Assembly (NCBI RefSeq): GCF_000698595.1
Contig: NZ_JFHC01000007.1
Coordinates: 104,030-168,029 of the forward strand
Origin: Caballeronia glathei
Lineage (GTDB): Bacteria; Pseudomonadota; Gammaproteobacteria; Burkholderiales; Burkholderiaceae
DNA: 64,000 nucleotides
Direction: 5' to 3'
This document shows positions 19,392-28,348 of the stretch, piece after piece; position 1 is the stretch's first letter, and each line of letters begins with the position of its first letter. The notes below the pieces were generated by a model. The model was not told where the DNA came from and made no database searches. It saw nothing but the letters and a program-made list of their open reading frames with translations. A program made the position numbers and the translations under genes.

Positions 19392-21158
19392 ATGCTGAGT
19401 TCAAGCACAAACGACCCGCGCGCGGTCCTGTCGGCGAACGGTGAGGGCAAGGTGCCGAAGCTGCCCGAAGGCGGCTGGCGCGGGCTCGCCGCCATGTTCC
19501 GCTGGATCGTGATCGCGGTGCTGACCGTCGCGGTGCTGCTGCCGCTCTCGTTCATCGTCTTCCAGAGCCTGCTGAACGCGCCTTTCTTCGATGCCAACAA
19601 GACGCTCGGCATCGCGGGCTTTCGCTTTATCTTCGAGGACCCCGACTTCTGGTCGGCGGTGAAGAACTCGTTCATCATCGCGGGCGGGATGCTGTTCATC
19701 TCGATCCCGCTCGGCGGCATCCTCGCGTTCCTGATGGTGCGCACCGATCTGCCGGGCCGCCGCTGGCTGGAACCGCTGCTGCTCACGCCGGTGTTCGTTT
19801 CGCCGATGGTCCTCGCGTTCGGCTATGTCGTGGCGGCCGGTCCGGTCGGCTTCTATTCGGTGTGGTTCAAGGCGCTTACCGGCGCCGAGAGCGCGCCGTG
19901 GTCGATCTATTCCATCCTCGCGATCACGATCATCGTCGGCCTCACGCATGTGCCGCACGTGTACCTGTATTCGTCGGCGGCGCTGCGCAATCTCGGCTCC
20001 GATGTCGAGGAAGCGGCGCGCGTCGCCGGTGCGCGGCCGTTTCGCGTCGCCCTCGACGTGAGCCTGCCGATGACCATGCCCGCGCTGCTGTTCGCGGGCG
20101 TGCTGGTGTTCTTCCTCGGCTTCGAGGTGTTCGGCCTGCCCCTCGTGCTCGGCGACCCGGAAGGCCACCTCGTGCTCGCCACGTACCTGTACAAGCTCAC
20201 CAACAAGCTCGGCGTGCCCTCGTATCACCTGATGGCGGCAGTCGCGGTGTGCATCATCGCGATCACGTTCCCGCTCGTGCTGCTGCAGCGGCGCCTGCTG
20301 AGAAGCGCGAGCAAGTTCGTCACCGTGAAGGGCAAGGCCGGGCGCCAGACGGTGCTGCCGCTCGGCGCGTGGCGCTGGGTCGCGCTCGCGATCGTCGCGC
20401 TGTGGCTCTTCCTGACGGTCTTCGTGCCGCTCTCGGGCATCGTGCTGCGCGCGTTCGTGTCGAACTGGGGCGAGGGCGTCGCGCTCTCCGAAGCGTTGAC
20501 GGTCGCCAATTTCGTCGAGCTTTTCGAGCAGGACAACCTCGTGCGCGCGATCTTCAATACGCTCGGCATCGGCGTGATCGGCGGGGCGCTTGCGGTGGGC
20601 TTCTATTCGCTCGTCGCGTTCGCGGGGCACCGCCGCAACGACTGGGCGACGAAGCTGCTCGACTATCTGGTGCTGCTGCCGCGTGCCGTGCCCGGCCTGC
20701 TCGCGGGTCTCGCTTTTCTCTGGATCTTCCTGTTCGTTCCCGGCATCAAGGAACTCAAGAACTCGATGTGGAGCATCTGGATCGCGTACACGGTCGTGTG
20801 GCTTGCCTACGGCATGCGCCTGATCCAGAGCGCGCTGCTGCAGGTCGGGCCGGAACTGGAGGAGGCGGGTCGCAGCGTGGGCGGCACGCGCGCCCGCGTG
20901 AGCCTCGACGTGACGCTTCCGCTCGTGCGCTTCGGCCTGCTCGCCGCGTGGCTGCTGATCTTCATGATCTTCGAGCGCGAATATTCGACGGCGGTCTACC
21001 TGCTTTCCCCCGGCACCGAGGTGATCGGCGCGCTGCTCGTCTCGCTGTGGGCGACGGGCGCGGTCGATCAGGTCGCGGCGCTTTCAGTCATCAACATCGC
21101 GATGGTCGGCGCAGGACTCGCCGTGGCATTGCGCTTCGGAGTGAAACTTCATGGATAA
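19392..21158 (+). CDS. ABC importer permease with two fused membrane domains (FbpB/AfuB type)
   Basis: A 588-residue inner-membrane permease with about 12 predicted segments arranged as two copies of the six-helix BPD domain, as in FbpB/AfuB. Each half carries an EAA coupling loop: DVEEAARVAGARPFRVALDVSLPM in the first and ELEEAGRSVGGTRARVSLDVTLPL in the second. One chain can therefore form the whole channel. It lies 77 bases after the binding-protein gene and overlaps the ATPase gene by eight bases. Confidence 0.92.
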   Translation: MLSSSTNDPRAVLSANGEGKVPKLPEGGWRGLAAMFRWIVIAVLTVAVLLPLSFIVFQSLLNAPFFDANKTLGIAGFRFIFEDPDFWSAVKNSFIIAGGMLFISIPLGGILAFLMVRTDLPGRRWLEPLLLTPVFVSPMVLAFGYVVAAGPVGFYSVWFKALTGAESAPWSIYSILAITIIVGLTHVPHVYLYSSAALRNLGSDVEEAARVAGARPFRVALDVSLPMTMPALLFAGVLVFFLGFEVFGLPLVLGDPEGHLVLATYLYKLTNKLGVPSYHLMAAVAVCIIAITFPLVLLQRRLLRSASKFVTVKGKAGRQTVLPLGAWRWVALAIVALWLFLTVFVPLSGIVLRAFVSNWGEGVALSEALTVANFVELFEQDNLVRAIFNTLGIGVIGGALAVGFYSLVAFAGHRRNDWATKLLDYLVLLPRAVPGLLAGLAFLWIFLFVPGIKELKNSMWSIWIAYTVVWLAYGMRLIQSALLQVGPELEEAGRSVGGTRARVSLDVTLPLVRFGLLAAWLLIFMIFEREYSTAVYLLSPGTEVIGALLVSLWATGAVDQVAALSVINIAMVGAGLAVALRFGVKLHG

Positions 21159-22218
21159 GCTCATCGTCGACAATCTGTTCCTGAGCTACGGCACCAATCC
21201 GATTCTGAAGGGCGTGTCGTTCGAGCTGAACGCGGGCGAGGTGGTGTGCCTGCTCGGCGCGTCGGGCAGCGGCAAGACCACGCTGCTGCGCGCGGTCGCG
21301 GGCCTGGAGCAGCCTTCCGATGGCCGCATCAGCCTCGACAAGCAGGTGTTCTTCGACGGCGCGTCCGGCATCGACTGCCCCGTCGAGCAGCGCTCGCTCG
21401 GGCTCGTGTTCCAGTCGTATGCGTTGTGGCCGCATCGCACGGTGGCGGATAACGTCGGTTACGGCCTGAAGCTGCGCAAGGTGTCGGGCGCCGAGCAGAA
21501 GCGGCGCGTGCAGAGCGCGCTCGACCAGCTCGGCCTCGGCCATCTTGCGGGGCGCTTTCCGTATCAGCTTTCCGGCGGCCAGCAGCAGCGCGTGGCGATC
21601 GCGCGCGCGCTCGTCTACAACCCGCCCGTGATCCTGCTCGACGAGCCGCTCTCGAACCTGGACGCCAAGCTGCGCGAGGAAGCGCGCGCGTGGCTGCGCG
21701 AGCTGATCGTGTCGCTCGGGCTGTCGGCGCTGTGCGTGACGCACGACCAGACCGAGGCGATGGCGATGTCCGACCGCATCCTGCTGCTGCGCAACGGCCG
21801 CATCGAACAGGAAGGCACGCCCGCCGAGCTTTACGGCGCGCCGCGCTCGCTCTACACGGCGGAGTTCATGGGCAGCAACAACCGCATCGACGCGAAGGTC
21901 GCGCAGGTCGACGGCGAGCGCGTGATGCTCGAAGGCGGCGGCTTCCGGCTCGAAGCGCGCGCGCGCGAAGCATTGCGGCCGGGCCAGGATGCGCAGGCGG
22001 TGATTCGCCTCGAGCGCGTTCAGGTGGCCGACGGCCCCGGTGCCAACCGCCTGCAGGCGAGTCTCGTCACGTCGATGTACCTCGGCGACCGCTGGGAGTA
22101 CCTGTTCCATTGCGGCGATCTGCGCTTTCGCGCATTCGGCCATGTGCCCCGCGATCCGGGCAATCACTGGGTCGAGTTTCCCGCCAACGACTGCTGGGCG
22201 TTCGCGCAGGCCAGCTAG
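21151..22218 (+). CDS. ABC importer ATPase (FbpC/AfuC/PotA type)
   Basis: A 355-residue ATPase. The nucleotide-binding domain has Walker A GASGSGKTT near residue 37, Q-loop VFQSYALWPH, signature LSGGQQQRVAIARAL, Walker B VILLDEPLSNLD and the switch His in CVTHDQTEAM. The C-terminal ~120 residues form a TOBE regulatory domain. It starts inside the end of the permease gene, so the two should be made in step. It energises import of the ligand caught by the upstream binding protein. Confidence 0.93.
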   Translation: MDKLIVDNLFLSYGTNPILKGVSFELNAGEVVCLLGASGSGKTTLLRAVAGLEQPSDGRISLDKQVFFDGASGIDCPVEQRSLGLVFQSYALWPHRTVADNVGYGLKLRKVSGAEQKRRVQSALDQLGLGHLAGRFPYQLSGGQQQRVAIARALVYNPPVILLDEPLSNLDAKLREEARAWLRELIVSLGLSALCVTHDQTEAMAMSDRILLLRNGRIEQEGTPAELYGAPRSLYTAEFMGSNNRIDAKVAQVDGERVMLEGGGFRLEARAREALRPGQDAQAVIRLERVQVADGPGANRLQASLVTSMYLGDRWEYLFHCGDLRFRAFGHVPRDPGNHWVEFPANDCWAFAQAS

Positions 22219-22440
22219 CAGACCCGCCGCACACGGAGCCCCGAAGTCCCACGCGCCGAACCGTTCGTGGGCGGCCGGTTCAGCGGCCGCAGCCTGGTGT
22301 CCAGGCGCACGGTGCTGCAAGCGCGGGGCGCCCATGCGTTCGGTCTTTCCCATGGCGCCGCCGATACGCCGGCGGGGCGTGACAGCGGGGATTCAGCACA
22401 GGTTCCGAGCGGGTCCGGCGACGCGTCGAGGCCCCGAATC

Positions 22441-22450
22441 TGTATAGACA
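22441..22450. promoter_or_regulatory. HutC-type operator 1
   Basis: TGTATAGACA fits the GTnTAnAC core described for the HutC subfamily of GntR regulators. An identical copy lies 99 bases downstream at 22540. It lies about 110 bases before hutH and probably within or upstream of the promoter. Confidence 0.7.
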
Positions 22451-22539
22451 ACCTGAAGGCGCGGATACCGTCGGCGTCAGTAGATTCCCTAGTCCCCTCT
22501 TGTTTCCGGGATGGCGGGCGTTTAGACTTGGCTCTAACT

Positions 22540-22549
22540 TGTATAGACA
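22540..22549. promoter_or_regulatory. HutC-type operator 2, adjoining the hutH ribosome binding site
   Basis: The second exact copy of TGTATAGACA ends where the AGGATGAG ribosome binding site of hutH begins. A repressor bound here would block transcription into the operon. HutC is encoded as the second gene of the operon, so this is probably an autoregulated, urocanate-released switch as in other hut operons. Confidence 0.7.
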
Positions 22550-22558
22550 GGATGAGCC

Positions 22559-24088
22559 ATGATCAAGCTGACCCCCGGAAAACTGACGCTGCCGCAACTT
22601 CGCCGCATCGCACGCGGTTCCGATTCGCTGGAACTCGACCCCGCGAGCTTCGCCGCCATCGACGCGAGCGCGAAAGCCGTCGCCGATATCACCGCGAAGG
22701 GCGAGCCGGCCTACGGCATCAATACCGGCTTCGGCCGCCTGGCGAGCACGCATATCCCCGCCGACCAGCTCGAACTGCTGCAGCGCAATCTCGTGCTGTC
22801 GCATGCGGTCGGCGTCGGTGAGCCGATGTCCCGGCCGGTCGTGCGGCTCCTGATGGCGCTCAAGCTGTCGAGCCTGGGGCGCGGTCATTCGGGCATCCGC
22901 CGCGAAGTCATCGACGCCCTCGTCACGCTGTTCAACGCGGACGTCCTGCCGGTGATCCCGGTGAAGGGCTCGGTCGGCGCCTCGGGCGATCTCGCGCCGC
23001 TCGCGCACATGTCGACGGCGCTGCTCGGCATCGGCGATGTGACGATTCGCGGCGAGCGGGCAAGCGCGGTCGACGGCCTCGCCGTCGCCGGCCTCAAGCC
23101 GATGACGCTGCAGGCGAAGGAGGGTCTCGCGCTCCTGAACGGCACGCAGGCTTCCACGGCGCTCGCGCTCTACAACATGTTCGCCATCGAGGACCTGTTC
23201 CGCACCGGGCTCGTGGCGGGCGCGCTGTCGGTCGATGCGGCGGCGGGCTCCGTCGTTCCGTTCGATGCGCGCATCCATGAACTGCGCGGCCATCGCGGGC
23301 AGACGGAGGCGGCGGCCGCGTACCGCACGCTCCTGGAAGGCTCGGGCATCAACCTCTCGCACGCGGACTGCGACAAGGTGCAGGACCCGTACAGCCTGCG
23401 CTGCCAGCCGCAGGTGATGGGCGCGTGCCTCGACCAGATGCATCACGCGGCGCAGGTGCTGCTGATCGAATCGAACGCGGTGTCCGACAATCCGCTGATC
23501 TTTCCCGACACCGGCGAAGTGCTGTCGGGCGGCAATTTCCACGCGGAACCGGTGGCGTTCGCGGCGGACAATCTCGCGCTCGCCGCCGCCGAAATCGGCG
23601 CGCTCGCGGAGCGCCGCATCGCCCTTCTGATCGACGCCACGCTCTCCGGGCTGCCGCCGTTTCTCGTTCGCGACGGTGGCGTCAACTCGGGCTTCATGAT
23701 CGCGCACGTGACGGCGGCGGCGCTCGCCTCCGAAAACAAGACGCTCGCGCACCCGGCTTCGGTCGATTCGCTGCCGACCTCGGCGAACCAGGAAGACCAC
23801 GTTTCCATGGCGACGTTCGCCGCGCGCAAGCTCGGCGACATCGCGAGCAACACGGCCAACATTCTCGCGATCGAACTGCTCGCCGCGGCGCAGGGCGTGG
23901 ACCTGCGCGCGCCTCACGAAACGAGCCCGCGCCTGATCGAAGTGATGAAGACGCTGCGCGCACAGGTTGCGCATTACGACCTGGACCACTATTTCGCACC
24001 CGACATCGCGGCGATCGCGACGCAGGTGCAGGGCGGCGAGATCGCGAAGCACAGCCCGTTCGAATTCGAGTCGGAACAGCCGGTATGA
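22559..24088 (+). CDS. hutH: Histidine ammonia-lyase
   Basis: A 509-residue enzyme that deaminates histidine to urocanate, the first step of histidine catabolism. The MIO cofactor forms from Ala141-Ser142-Gly143 in the motif [15 protein letters not shown]. The active-site loop [12 protein letters not shown] (Tyr52) and the QEDHVSM segment near residue 415 are also present. Length is standard. AGGATGAG precedes the ATG, next to a HutC-type operator. The gene overlaps hutC by four bases (ATGA). It acts as a cytoplasmic homotetramer in known relatives. Confidence 0.96.
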   Translation: MIKLTPGKLTLPQLRRIARGSDSLELDPASFAAIDASAKAVADITAKGEPAYGINTGFGRLASTHIPADQLELLQRNLVLSHAVGVGEPMSRPVVRLLMALKLSSLGRGHSGIRREVIDALVTLFNADVLPVIPVKGSVGASGDLAPLAHMSTALLGIGDVTIRGERASAVDGLAVAGLKPMTLQAKEGLALLNGTQASTALALYNMFAIEDLFRTGLVAGALSVDAAAGSVVPFDARIHELRGHRGQTEAAAAYRTLLEGSGINLSHADCDKVQDPYSLRCQPQVMGACLDQMHHAAQVLLIESNAVSDNPLIFPDTGEVLSGGNFHAEPVAFAADNLALAAAEIGALAERRIALLIDATLSGLPPFLVRDGGVNSGFMIAHVTAAALASENKTLAHPASVDSLPTSANQEDHVSMATFAARKLGDIASNTANILAIELLAAAQGVDLRAPHETSPRLIEVMKTLRAQVAHYDLDHYFAPDIAAIATQVQGGEIAKHSPFEFESEQPV

Positions 24089-24780
24089 ACACACCCGCCT
24101 ATCAGGAGATCAAGGACTACATCCTGACGCGCATCCATGTAGGCGAGTGGAAGGAGGGCGATCAGGTGCCCTCCGAGAACGAACTCGCGCGAGAGTTCAA
24201 GGTCGCGCGCATGACGGTCAATCGCGCGCTGCGCGAGCTGACTTCCGAGCAGATCCTCACGCGCGTGCAGGGTGCGGGCACGTTCGTCGCGCAGCCGAAA
24301 TACGCGTCGACGCTCGTCGAGATCCGCAGCATTTCGGACGAGATCGTCGCGCGCGGGCATACGCACCGCGCGCATGTGCTGCACCTGGGCGCGTCGATCG
24401 TCGACGACACGCTCGCCCACGAGATGCAGCTCGCGATAGGCAGCCCCGTGTTTCACTCGCGCGTGCTGCATTTCGAGAACGACGAGCCGATGCAGATCGA
24501 GGAGCGCTATGTGAATCCCGCGCTTGCGCCCGAGTACGCGCGCCAGGACTTTACGAGGATCACGCCGAACCAGTACCTGATGATCGCGGCGCCGCTGCAG
24601 CGCGTCGAATACCGCATCGAGGCCGCGATTCCTTCAGACGAAACGCGTCACGCGCTCGCGATGAAGGACCACGAGCCATGCCTGTTGCTGCATCGGCGCA
24701 CGTGGTCGCGCGATGCGGTCGCGTCGCTCGCGAACCTCTGGCATCCGGGGGATCGTTACCAGTTCACCGGCCATTTCTGA
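24085..24780 (+). CDS. hutC: Histidine utilisation repressor (GntR family, HutC)
   Basis: A 231-residue GntR/HutC regulator. The N-terminal winged helix-turn-helix includes [42 protein letters not shown]. The C-terminal UTRA ligand-binding domain includes [22 protein letters not shown] and CLLLHRRTW. The start at 24085 overlaps the hutH stop. Known HutC proteins repress hut genes until urocanate binds. Two sites matching the HutC-subfamily consensus lie upstream of hutH. Confidence 0.94.
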   Translation: MNTPAYQEIKDYILTRIHVGEWKEGDQVPSENELAREFKVARMTVNRALRELTSEQILTRVQGAGTFVAQPKYASTLVEIRSISDEIVARGHTHRAHVLHLGASIVDDTLAHEMQLAIGSPVFHSRVLHFENDEPMQIEERYVNPALAPEYARQDFTRITPNQYLMIAAPLQRVEYRIEAAIPSDETRHALAMKDHEPCLLLHRRTWSRDAVASLANLWHPGDRYQFTGHF

Positions 24781-25370
24781 TGATCACGTCCACGCTGATT
24801 CGCGGCGCGTCGCTCGCGCCCAGGGCCTGGAAAAACGGCGGCGGCGCGACGCGCGAGATCGCCGCCGGGCCCGCGGACGCGGCGCTCGACGCGTTCGCAT
24901 GGCGCCTGAGCATCGCAAACGTCGATGCGCCGGGCGCCTTTTCCACGTTCGCGGGCATCGATCGCACCCTGGTGCTGCTCGACGGCGCCGGCATGCGCCT
25001 GAACGAAGCGGGCGGGCGCGTCCATGTCCTCGACGCGCCGCTTTCGATGGCGTCGTTCGCGGGCGAGACGCCGATTCACGCATCGCTCGATAATGGGCCG
25101 ACGCGCGACTTCAACGTGATGGTGCGCCGGGGCGTGGCGCATTCGCTCGACGTGTATCGCGACGACGCGGACCTGGCGCTTTCCCACGCGCTCACGTTCC
25201 TGTTCTGCGCGCGCGGTGCGCTCGACGTGACGATCGACGCCGACACGCGGTTGCGGCTGGAACCCGACGACACATTGCGTCTCGACGCAGCGCGAACCCG
25301 TCGCTGCCGTGTGACATGTGCCACGCGCGACACCGCGTGGCTTCTGATCGGCATCGATTGGCAGCCGTGA
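24780..25370 (+). CDS. hutD: HutD-family protein
   Basis: A 196-residue cupin-fold protein. The ATG at 24780 shares a base with the hutC stop (TGATG). The N-terminal segment WKNGGGATREIA and the later FAWRLSIANVDAPGAFSTFAGIDRTLVLLDG are strongly diagnostic of HutD. In Pseudomonas the protein has been proposed to limit histidine breakdown by binding formylglutamate-type intermediates; it is not one of the pathway enzymes. In related genomes a urocanase gene (hutU) normally lies between hutC and hutD, but here the two are directly fused end to start. Confidence 0.92.
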   Translation: MITSTLIRGASLAPRAWKNGGGATREIAAGPADAALDAFAWRLSIANVDAPGAFSTFAGIDRTLVLLDGAGMRLNEAGGRVHVLDAPLSMASFAGETPIHASLDNGPTRDFNVMVRRGVAHSLDVYRDDADLALSHALTFLFCARGALDVTIDADTRLRLEPDDTLRLDAARTRRCRVTCATRDTAWLLIGIDWQP

Positions 25371-25399
25371 CATCCCACGGTGCAAAAGGAGCTTCCATC

Positions 25400-26791
25400 A
25401 TGACTTCTCCTATCCGCACGCTCTTCGCCGATCACGCGCGCTTGCCCGAGGGCTGGAAACGCAACGTGCTGCTCGAATGGGACGACGACGGCGCGCTCGT
25501 CTCCGTTGCGGCCGACAGCGCGATGCCCGCGCGCACGCCGCGCGCAGCCGGCCCCGTGATCGCGGGCATGCCGAACGTGCATTCACACGCGTTTCAGCGC
25601 GCGATGGCGGGCCTGACAGAATATCGCGCGAGCGCGACCGACACGTTCTGGAGCTGGCGCGACCTGATGTACCGCTTCGCCGCGAGGATCGGCCCGGAGT
25701 CGCTGGCGGCGGTTGCGCGCTGGGTCTACATCGAGATGCTGAAGGCGGGCTATACGTCGGTCTGCGAATTCCATTACGTGCATCATTCGAGCGACGGCAC
25801 GCCCTATGCGAACCGCGCGGAGATGGCGCAGCAGGTCGTCGATGCGGCGGGGCAGGCGGGCATCGGCATCACGATGCTGCCGGTGCTCTACCAGTACAAC
25901 GGCTTCAACCGGAGCGCGCCGCGCGAAGACCAGCGGCGTTTTCTGAACACGCCCGAGGTGCTGCTTGAACTGCTCGACACGCTGTGCCGCGCGCGGCCCG
26001 AGAACGGTGCGCGCCGCTACGGCGTAGCGCCACATTCGCTGCGGGCGGTGTCGGGCGAATCGCTTTCGGCCTTGCTGGAAGGGCTCGACGCACGGTTCGA
26101 CCGGGCGCCGGTTCATATCCATGTCGCGGAACAGATCGCCGAAGTCGAAGCGTGTCTCGCCGCCACGCGGCAGCGCCCGGTGGAGTGGCTGCTCGAGCGC
26201 TTTGCCGTCGACGACCGCTGGTGCCTCGTGCACGCGACCCACGTCGATGCGAACGAATGCACGCGGCTCGCGGGAAGCGGCGCGGTGGCGGGCCTTTGCC
26301 TCACGACCGAAGCCAATCTCGGCGACGGCGTCTTTCCGACGCGCGACTATCTCGACGCGGGCGGACGCATCGGCCTCGGTTCGGACAGCCACATCGCCGT
26401 CGACTGGCGCTCGGAGCTGCGCCTGCTCGAATACGGCCAGCGCCTGTGCCGTCGCCAGCGCAACGTGCTCGCATCGCCGACGCAGAGCCGCCCGGCCGAG
26501 CGCCTGTTCGACGCCTCGCTCGAAGGCGGCGCGCGCGCGAGCGGCCGCGCGATCGGCGCGCTCGCGCCGGGACACCGCGCGGACTGGCTCGTGCTCGACC
26601 CGGATCATCCGGGCATCGCGGGGCAGGATCGCGACACGTGGCTGTCCAGCGCCGTGTTCTGCGAGCATGGCGGCACGCCGATCCGCGACGTCTTCGTCGG
26701 CGGGCGCCAGGTGGTCGAGGCGCGCCGTCACGTGGACGAAGAGGAAGCGTTCGCGCAGTACCGCACTGCGCTCGACGGCCTGTTGCGCTAG
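25400..26791 (+). CDS. hutF: Formimidoylglutamate deiminase
   Basis: A 463-residue amidohydrolase that converts N-formimino-L-glutamate to N-formyl-L-glutamate and ammonia. The ATG at 25400 has AAAGGAG nine bases before it; an upstream in-frame start at 25316 would overlap hutD. Metal and substrate motifs: MPNVHSHAFQRAMAG, the catalytic region HIHVAEQIAEVEA, LVHATHVD and LGSDSHIAVDW. Together with HutG it defines the five-step (formylglutamate) version of histidine degradation. The gap to hutD is only 29 bases, leaving no room for hutI, which usually sits here. Confidence 0.94.
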   Translation: MTSPIRTLFADHARLPEGWKRNVLLEWDDDGALVSVAADSAMPARTPRAAGPVIAGMPNVHSHAFQRAMAGLTEYRASATDTFWSWRDLMYRFAARIGPESLAAVARWVYIEMLKAGYTSVCEFHYVHHSSDGTPYANRAEMAQQVVDAAGQAGIGITMLPVLYQYNGFNRSAPREDQRRFLNTPEVLLELLDTLCRARPENGARRYGVAPHSLRAVSGESLSALLEGLDARFDRAPVHIHVAEQIAEVEACLAATRQRPVEWLLERFAVDDRWCLVHATHVDANECTRLAGSGAVAGLCLTTEANLGDGVFPTRDYLDAGGRIGLGSDSHIAVDWRSELRLLEYGQRLCRRQRNVLASPTQSRPAERLFDASLEGGARASGRAIGALAPGHRADWLVLDPDHPGIAGQDRDTWLSSAVFCEHGGTPIRDVFVGGRQVVEARRHVDEEEAFAQYRTALDGLLR

Positions 26792-26827
26792 GGTGAACGG
26801 ATGTCAACGCAACCGAGAGACAACGAA

Positions 26828-27631
26828 ATGACCGATTCACCCATCTTCACGCTCACGCGTGGCACCGTGCCGCTCTTGATCTCGATTCCGCACCGGGGCA
26901 CGCGCATTCCCGAATCGCTTGCAGCGGACATGACGCCGGTCGCGCTGCGCGTCGACGATTGCGACTGGCATCTGGAGCGCCTGTACGCGTTCGCGAAGGA
27001 CATGGGCGCATCGATGCTGACGCCCGAGTACGCGCGCTACGTGATCGACCTGAACCGTCCGCCCGACGACGCGAATCTCTATCCCGGCCGCGATACCACG
27101 GGCCTGTGCCCCGTCGATACGTTCGAGAAGGAGCCGCTCTACCAGCCGGGCCGCGAGCCCGGCCGCGCGCAGATCGAGGCGCGCCGCGAGGCTTACTGGC
27201 AGCCTTACCACGACGCGCTCGCGCACGAACTCGACGCTCTGCGCGCGCAGCACGGTCGCGTGCTGCTGTGGGAGGCGCATTCGATCCGCTCGGCCGTGCC
27301 GCGATTTTTTGAGGGCCGCCTGCCGGATTTCAACTTCGGCACCGCCGACGGGGCGACGACCGTGCCGGGACTCGCCGAGGCGCTTGCCCGGATCGTCACG
27401 AGCGATGGGCGCTATACGTCGATTGCGAACGGGCGTTTCAAGGGCGGCTACATCACGCGGCGCTATGGGCAGCCATCGGAAGGCGTTCATGCGGTGCAGC
27501 TCGAACTGACGCAGGTCACCTACATGCAGGAAACCCTGCCTTTTGCTTACGACGAGGCGCGTGCGTCGCAGGTTCAGCCCCTGATCGAGGAACTCGTCGC
27601 GACGGCACTGGAACGCGTCATGTCGGCGTAA
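26828..27631 (+). CDS. hutG: N-formylglutamate deformylase
   Basis: A 267-residue hydrolase that releases formate from N-formyl-L-glutamate to give glutamate, the last step of this hut pathway. The start ATG at 26828 (MTDSPIFTLTRG) is preferred, with GAGAGACAA upstream; an in-frame ATG at 26801 would add nine residues. The N-formylglutamate amidohydrolase family motifs ISIPHRGTRIPE, YVIDLNRPPDD, LLWEAHSIRS and GGYITRRYGQP are present. It is the last gene of the hut unit. Confidence 0.94.
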   Translation: MTDSPIFTLTRGTVPLLISIPHRGTRIPESLAADMTPVALRVDDCDWHLERLYAFAKDMGASMLTPEYARYVIDLNRPPDDANLYPGRDTTGLCPVDTFEKEPLYQPGREPGRAQIEARREAYWQPYHDALAHELDALRAQHGRVLLWEAHSIRSAVPRFFEGRLPDFNFGTADGATTVPGLAEALARIVTSDGRYTSIANGRFKGGYITRRYGQPSEGVHAVQLELTQVTYMQETLPFAYDEARASQVQPLIEELVATALERVMSA

Positions 27632-27936
27632 GGCGGGCGTCAATTTCCCGAAATAGCAGGTTCGCACGCGTTCGCAGGATCAATTACATCCCGTGAACGC
27701 GGCGATCGGGAAAATTTCCCTTGCGCATGGGCCATGCGCTGGCACGAATGTCCTGTTTGCAGCGCCACATAGCGCGCGCCAGAATTATTGTCGAGAGAAC
27801 AATAATGTTTCGCGCAATTCGGGGTTTTCCCCGAGAGACATGCGACCTACACTGTCTTCAAGCGAAACGACCCGGAAGCTGAATGAAAGGTTTCAGGCCG
27901 ATTTCGAATTCAATACAAGACTACTGGAGGTTCATC
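27632..27936. other. Intergenic region between hutG and the DUF4148 gene, with a palindrome
   Basis: About 305 bases without a convincing gene; the GC content is visibly lower than the flanks. It contains a perfect inverted repeat, ATTATTGT-(7 bases)-ACAATAAT, at 27784-27806. The region probably carries the promoter of the DUF4148 gene, but no -35/-10 pair is clear. Confidence 0.55.
27784..27806. repeat. Perfect 8-base inverted repeat (possible operator)
   Basis: ATTATTGT and ACAATAAT flank a 7-base centre. The spacing from arm to arm (15 bases) is that of a regulator-binding site rather than of a terminator, and no T-run follows. It lies about 130 bases before the DUF4148 gene. Confidence 0.4.
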
Positions 27937-28257
27937 ATGATCAAGGCATTCGTTCCCGCACTCGTCCTCGCTTCGGCGCTCGCCGCACCTACGTTCGCAT
28001 TCGCGCAAGACAACGGCCCCGTGACCCGCGCACAGGTCCGCGCCGAACTGGTGCAACTCGAGAAGGCTGGCTACGTGCCGAGTTCCGACCGCGTCGACTA
28101 TCCGAAGAACATTCAGGCCGCTCAGGCTCGCGTAAACGCCGAGCAGGGCGACACCGTGAGCGCCTACGGTCCGTCGACGGCCGGTACCGCGCAAGCGGGC
28201 GTGCGCACGACGTCGGTGCCGATGTCCGGTCCGAAGTCGATCTACTTCGGCAACTGA
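27937..28257 (+). CDS. Small exported DUF4148-type protein
   Basis: A 106-residue secreted protein. The ATG at 27937 has a strong CTGGAGG site and gives a standard signal peptide (MIKAFVPALVLASALAAPTF, cleavage after AFA). The mature part contains VTRAQVRAELVQLEKAGYVPSSDRVDYPKNIQAAQARVNAE, the DUF4148 signature; such proteins occur in many copies in Burkholderiaceae genomes. Their function is unknown. A strong terminator follows 55 bases after the stop, so it appears to be a single-gene transcript. Confidence 0.9.
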   Translation: MIKAFVPALVLASALAAPTFAFAQDNGPVTRAQVRAELVQLEKAGYVPSSDRVDYPKNIQAAQARVNAEQGDTVSAYGPSTAGTAQAGVRTTSVPMSGPKSIYFGN

Positions 28258-28311
28258 TCGGCATGACGCGAGGCTGAGCAGACGCCTCGCGGGTAGCAGA
28301 AAAGCGCAAGG

Positions 28312-28345
28312 GCGCCGGCCGCTGAAGAAGCGGCCGGCGCTTTTT
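28312..28345 (+). terminator. Rho-independent terminator after the DUF4148 gene
   Basis: An 11-base-pair perfect stem (GCGCCGGCCGC / GCGGCCGGCGC) with a 7-base loop is followed by five T residues. It lies between two converging genes. The T-run is on the plus strand, so it mainly serves the DUF4148 gene; the A-rich loop side gives weak support for the opposite strand. Confidence 0.9.
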
Positions 28346-28348
28346 CGT

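Larger units (their letters stand above)
22219..22558. other. Intergenic control region before hutH
   Basis: This 340-base stretch holds no convincing gene. It contains two copies of the same 10-base near-palindrome, TGTATAGACA, listed separately. No strong terminator for the upstream ABC operon was found. The GC-rich half from 22230 to 22400 shows nothing I can name. Confidence 0.6.
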
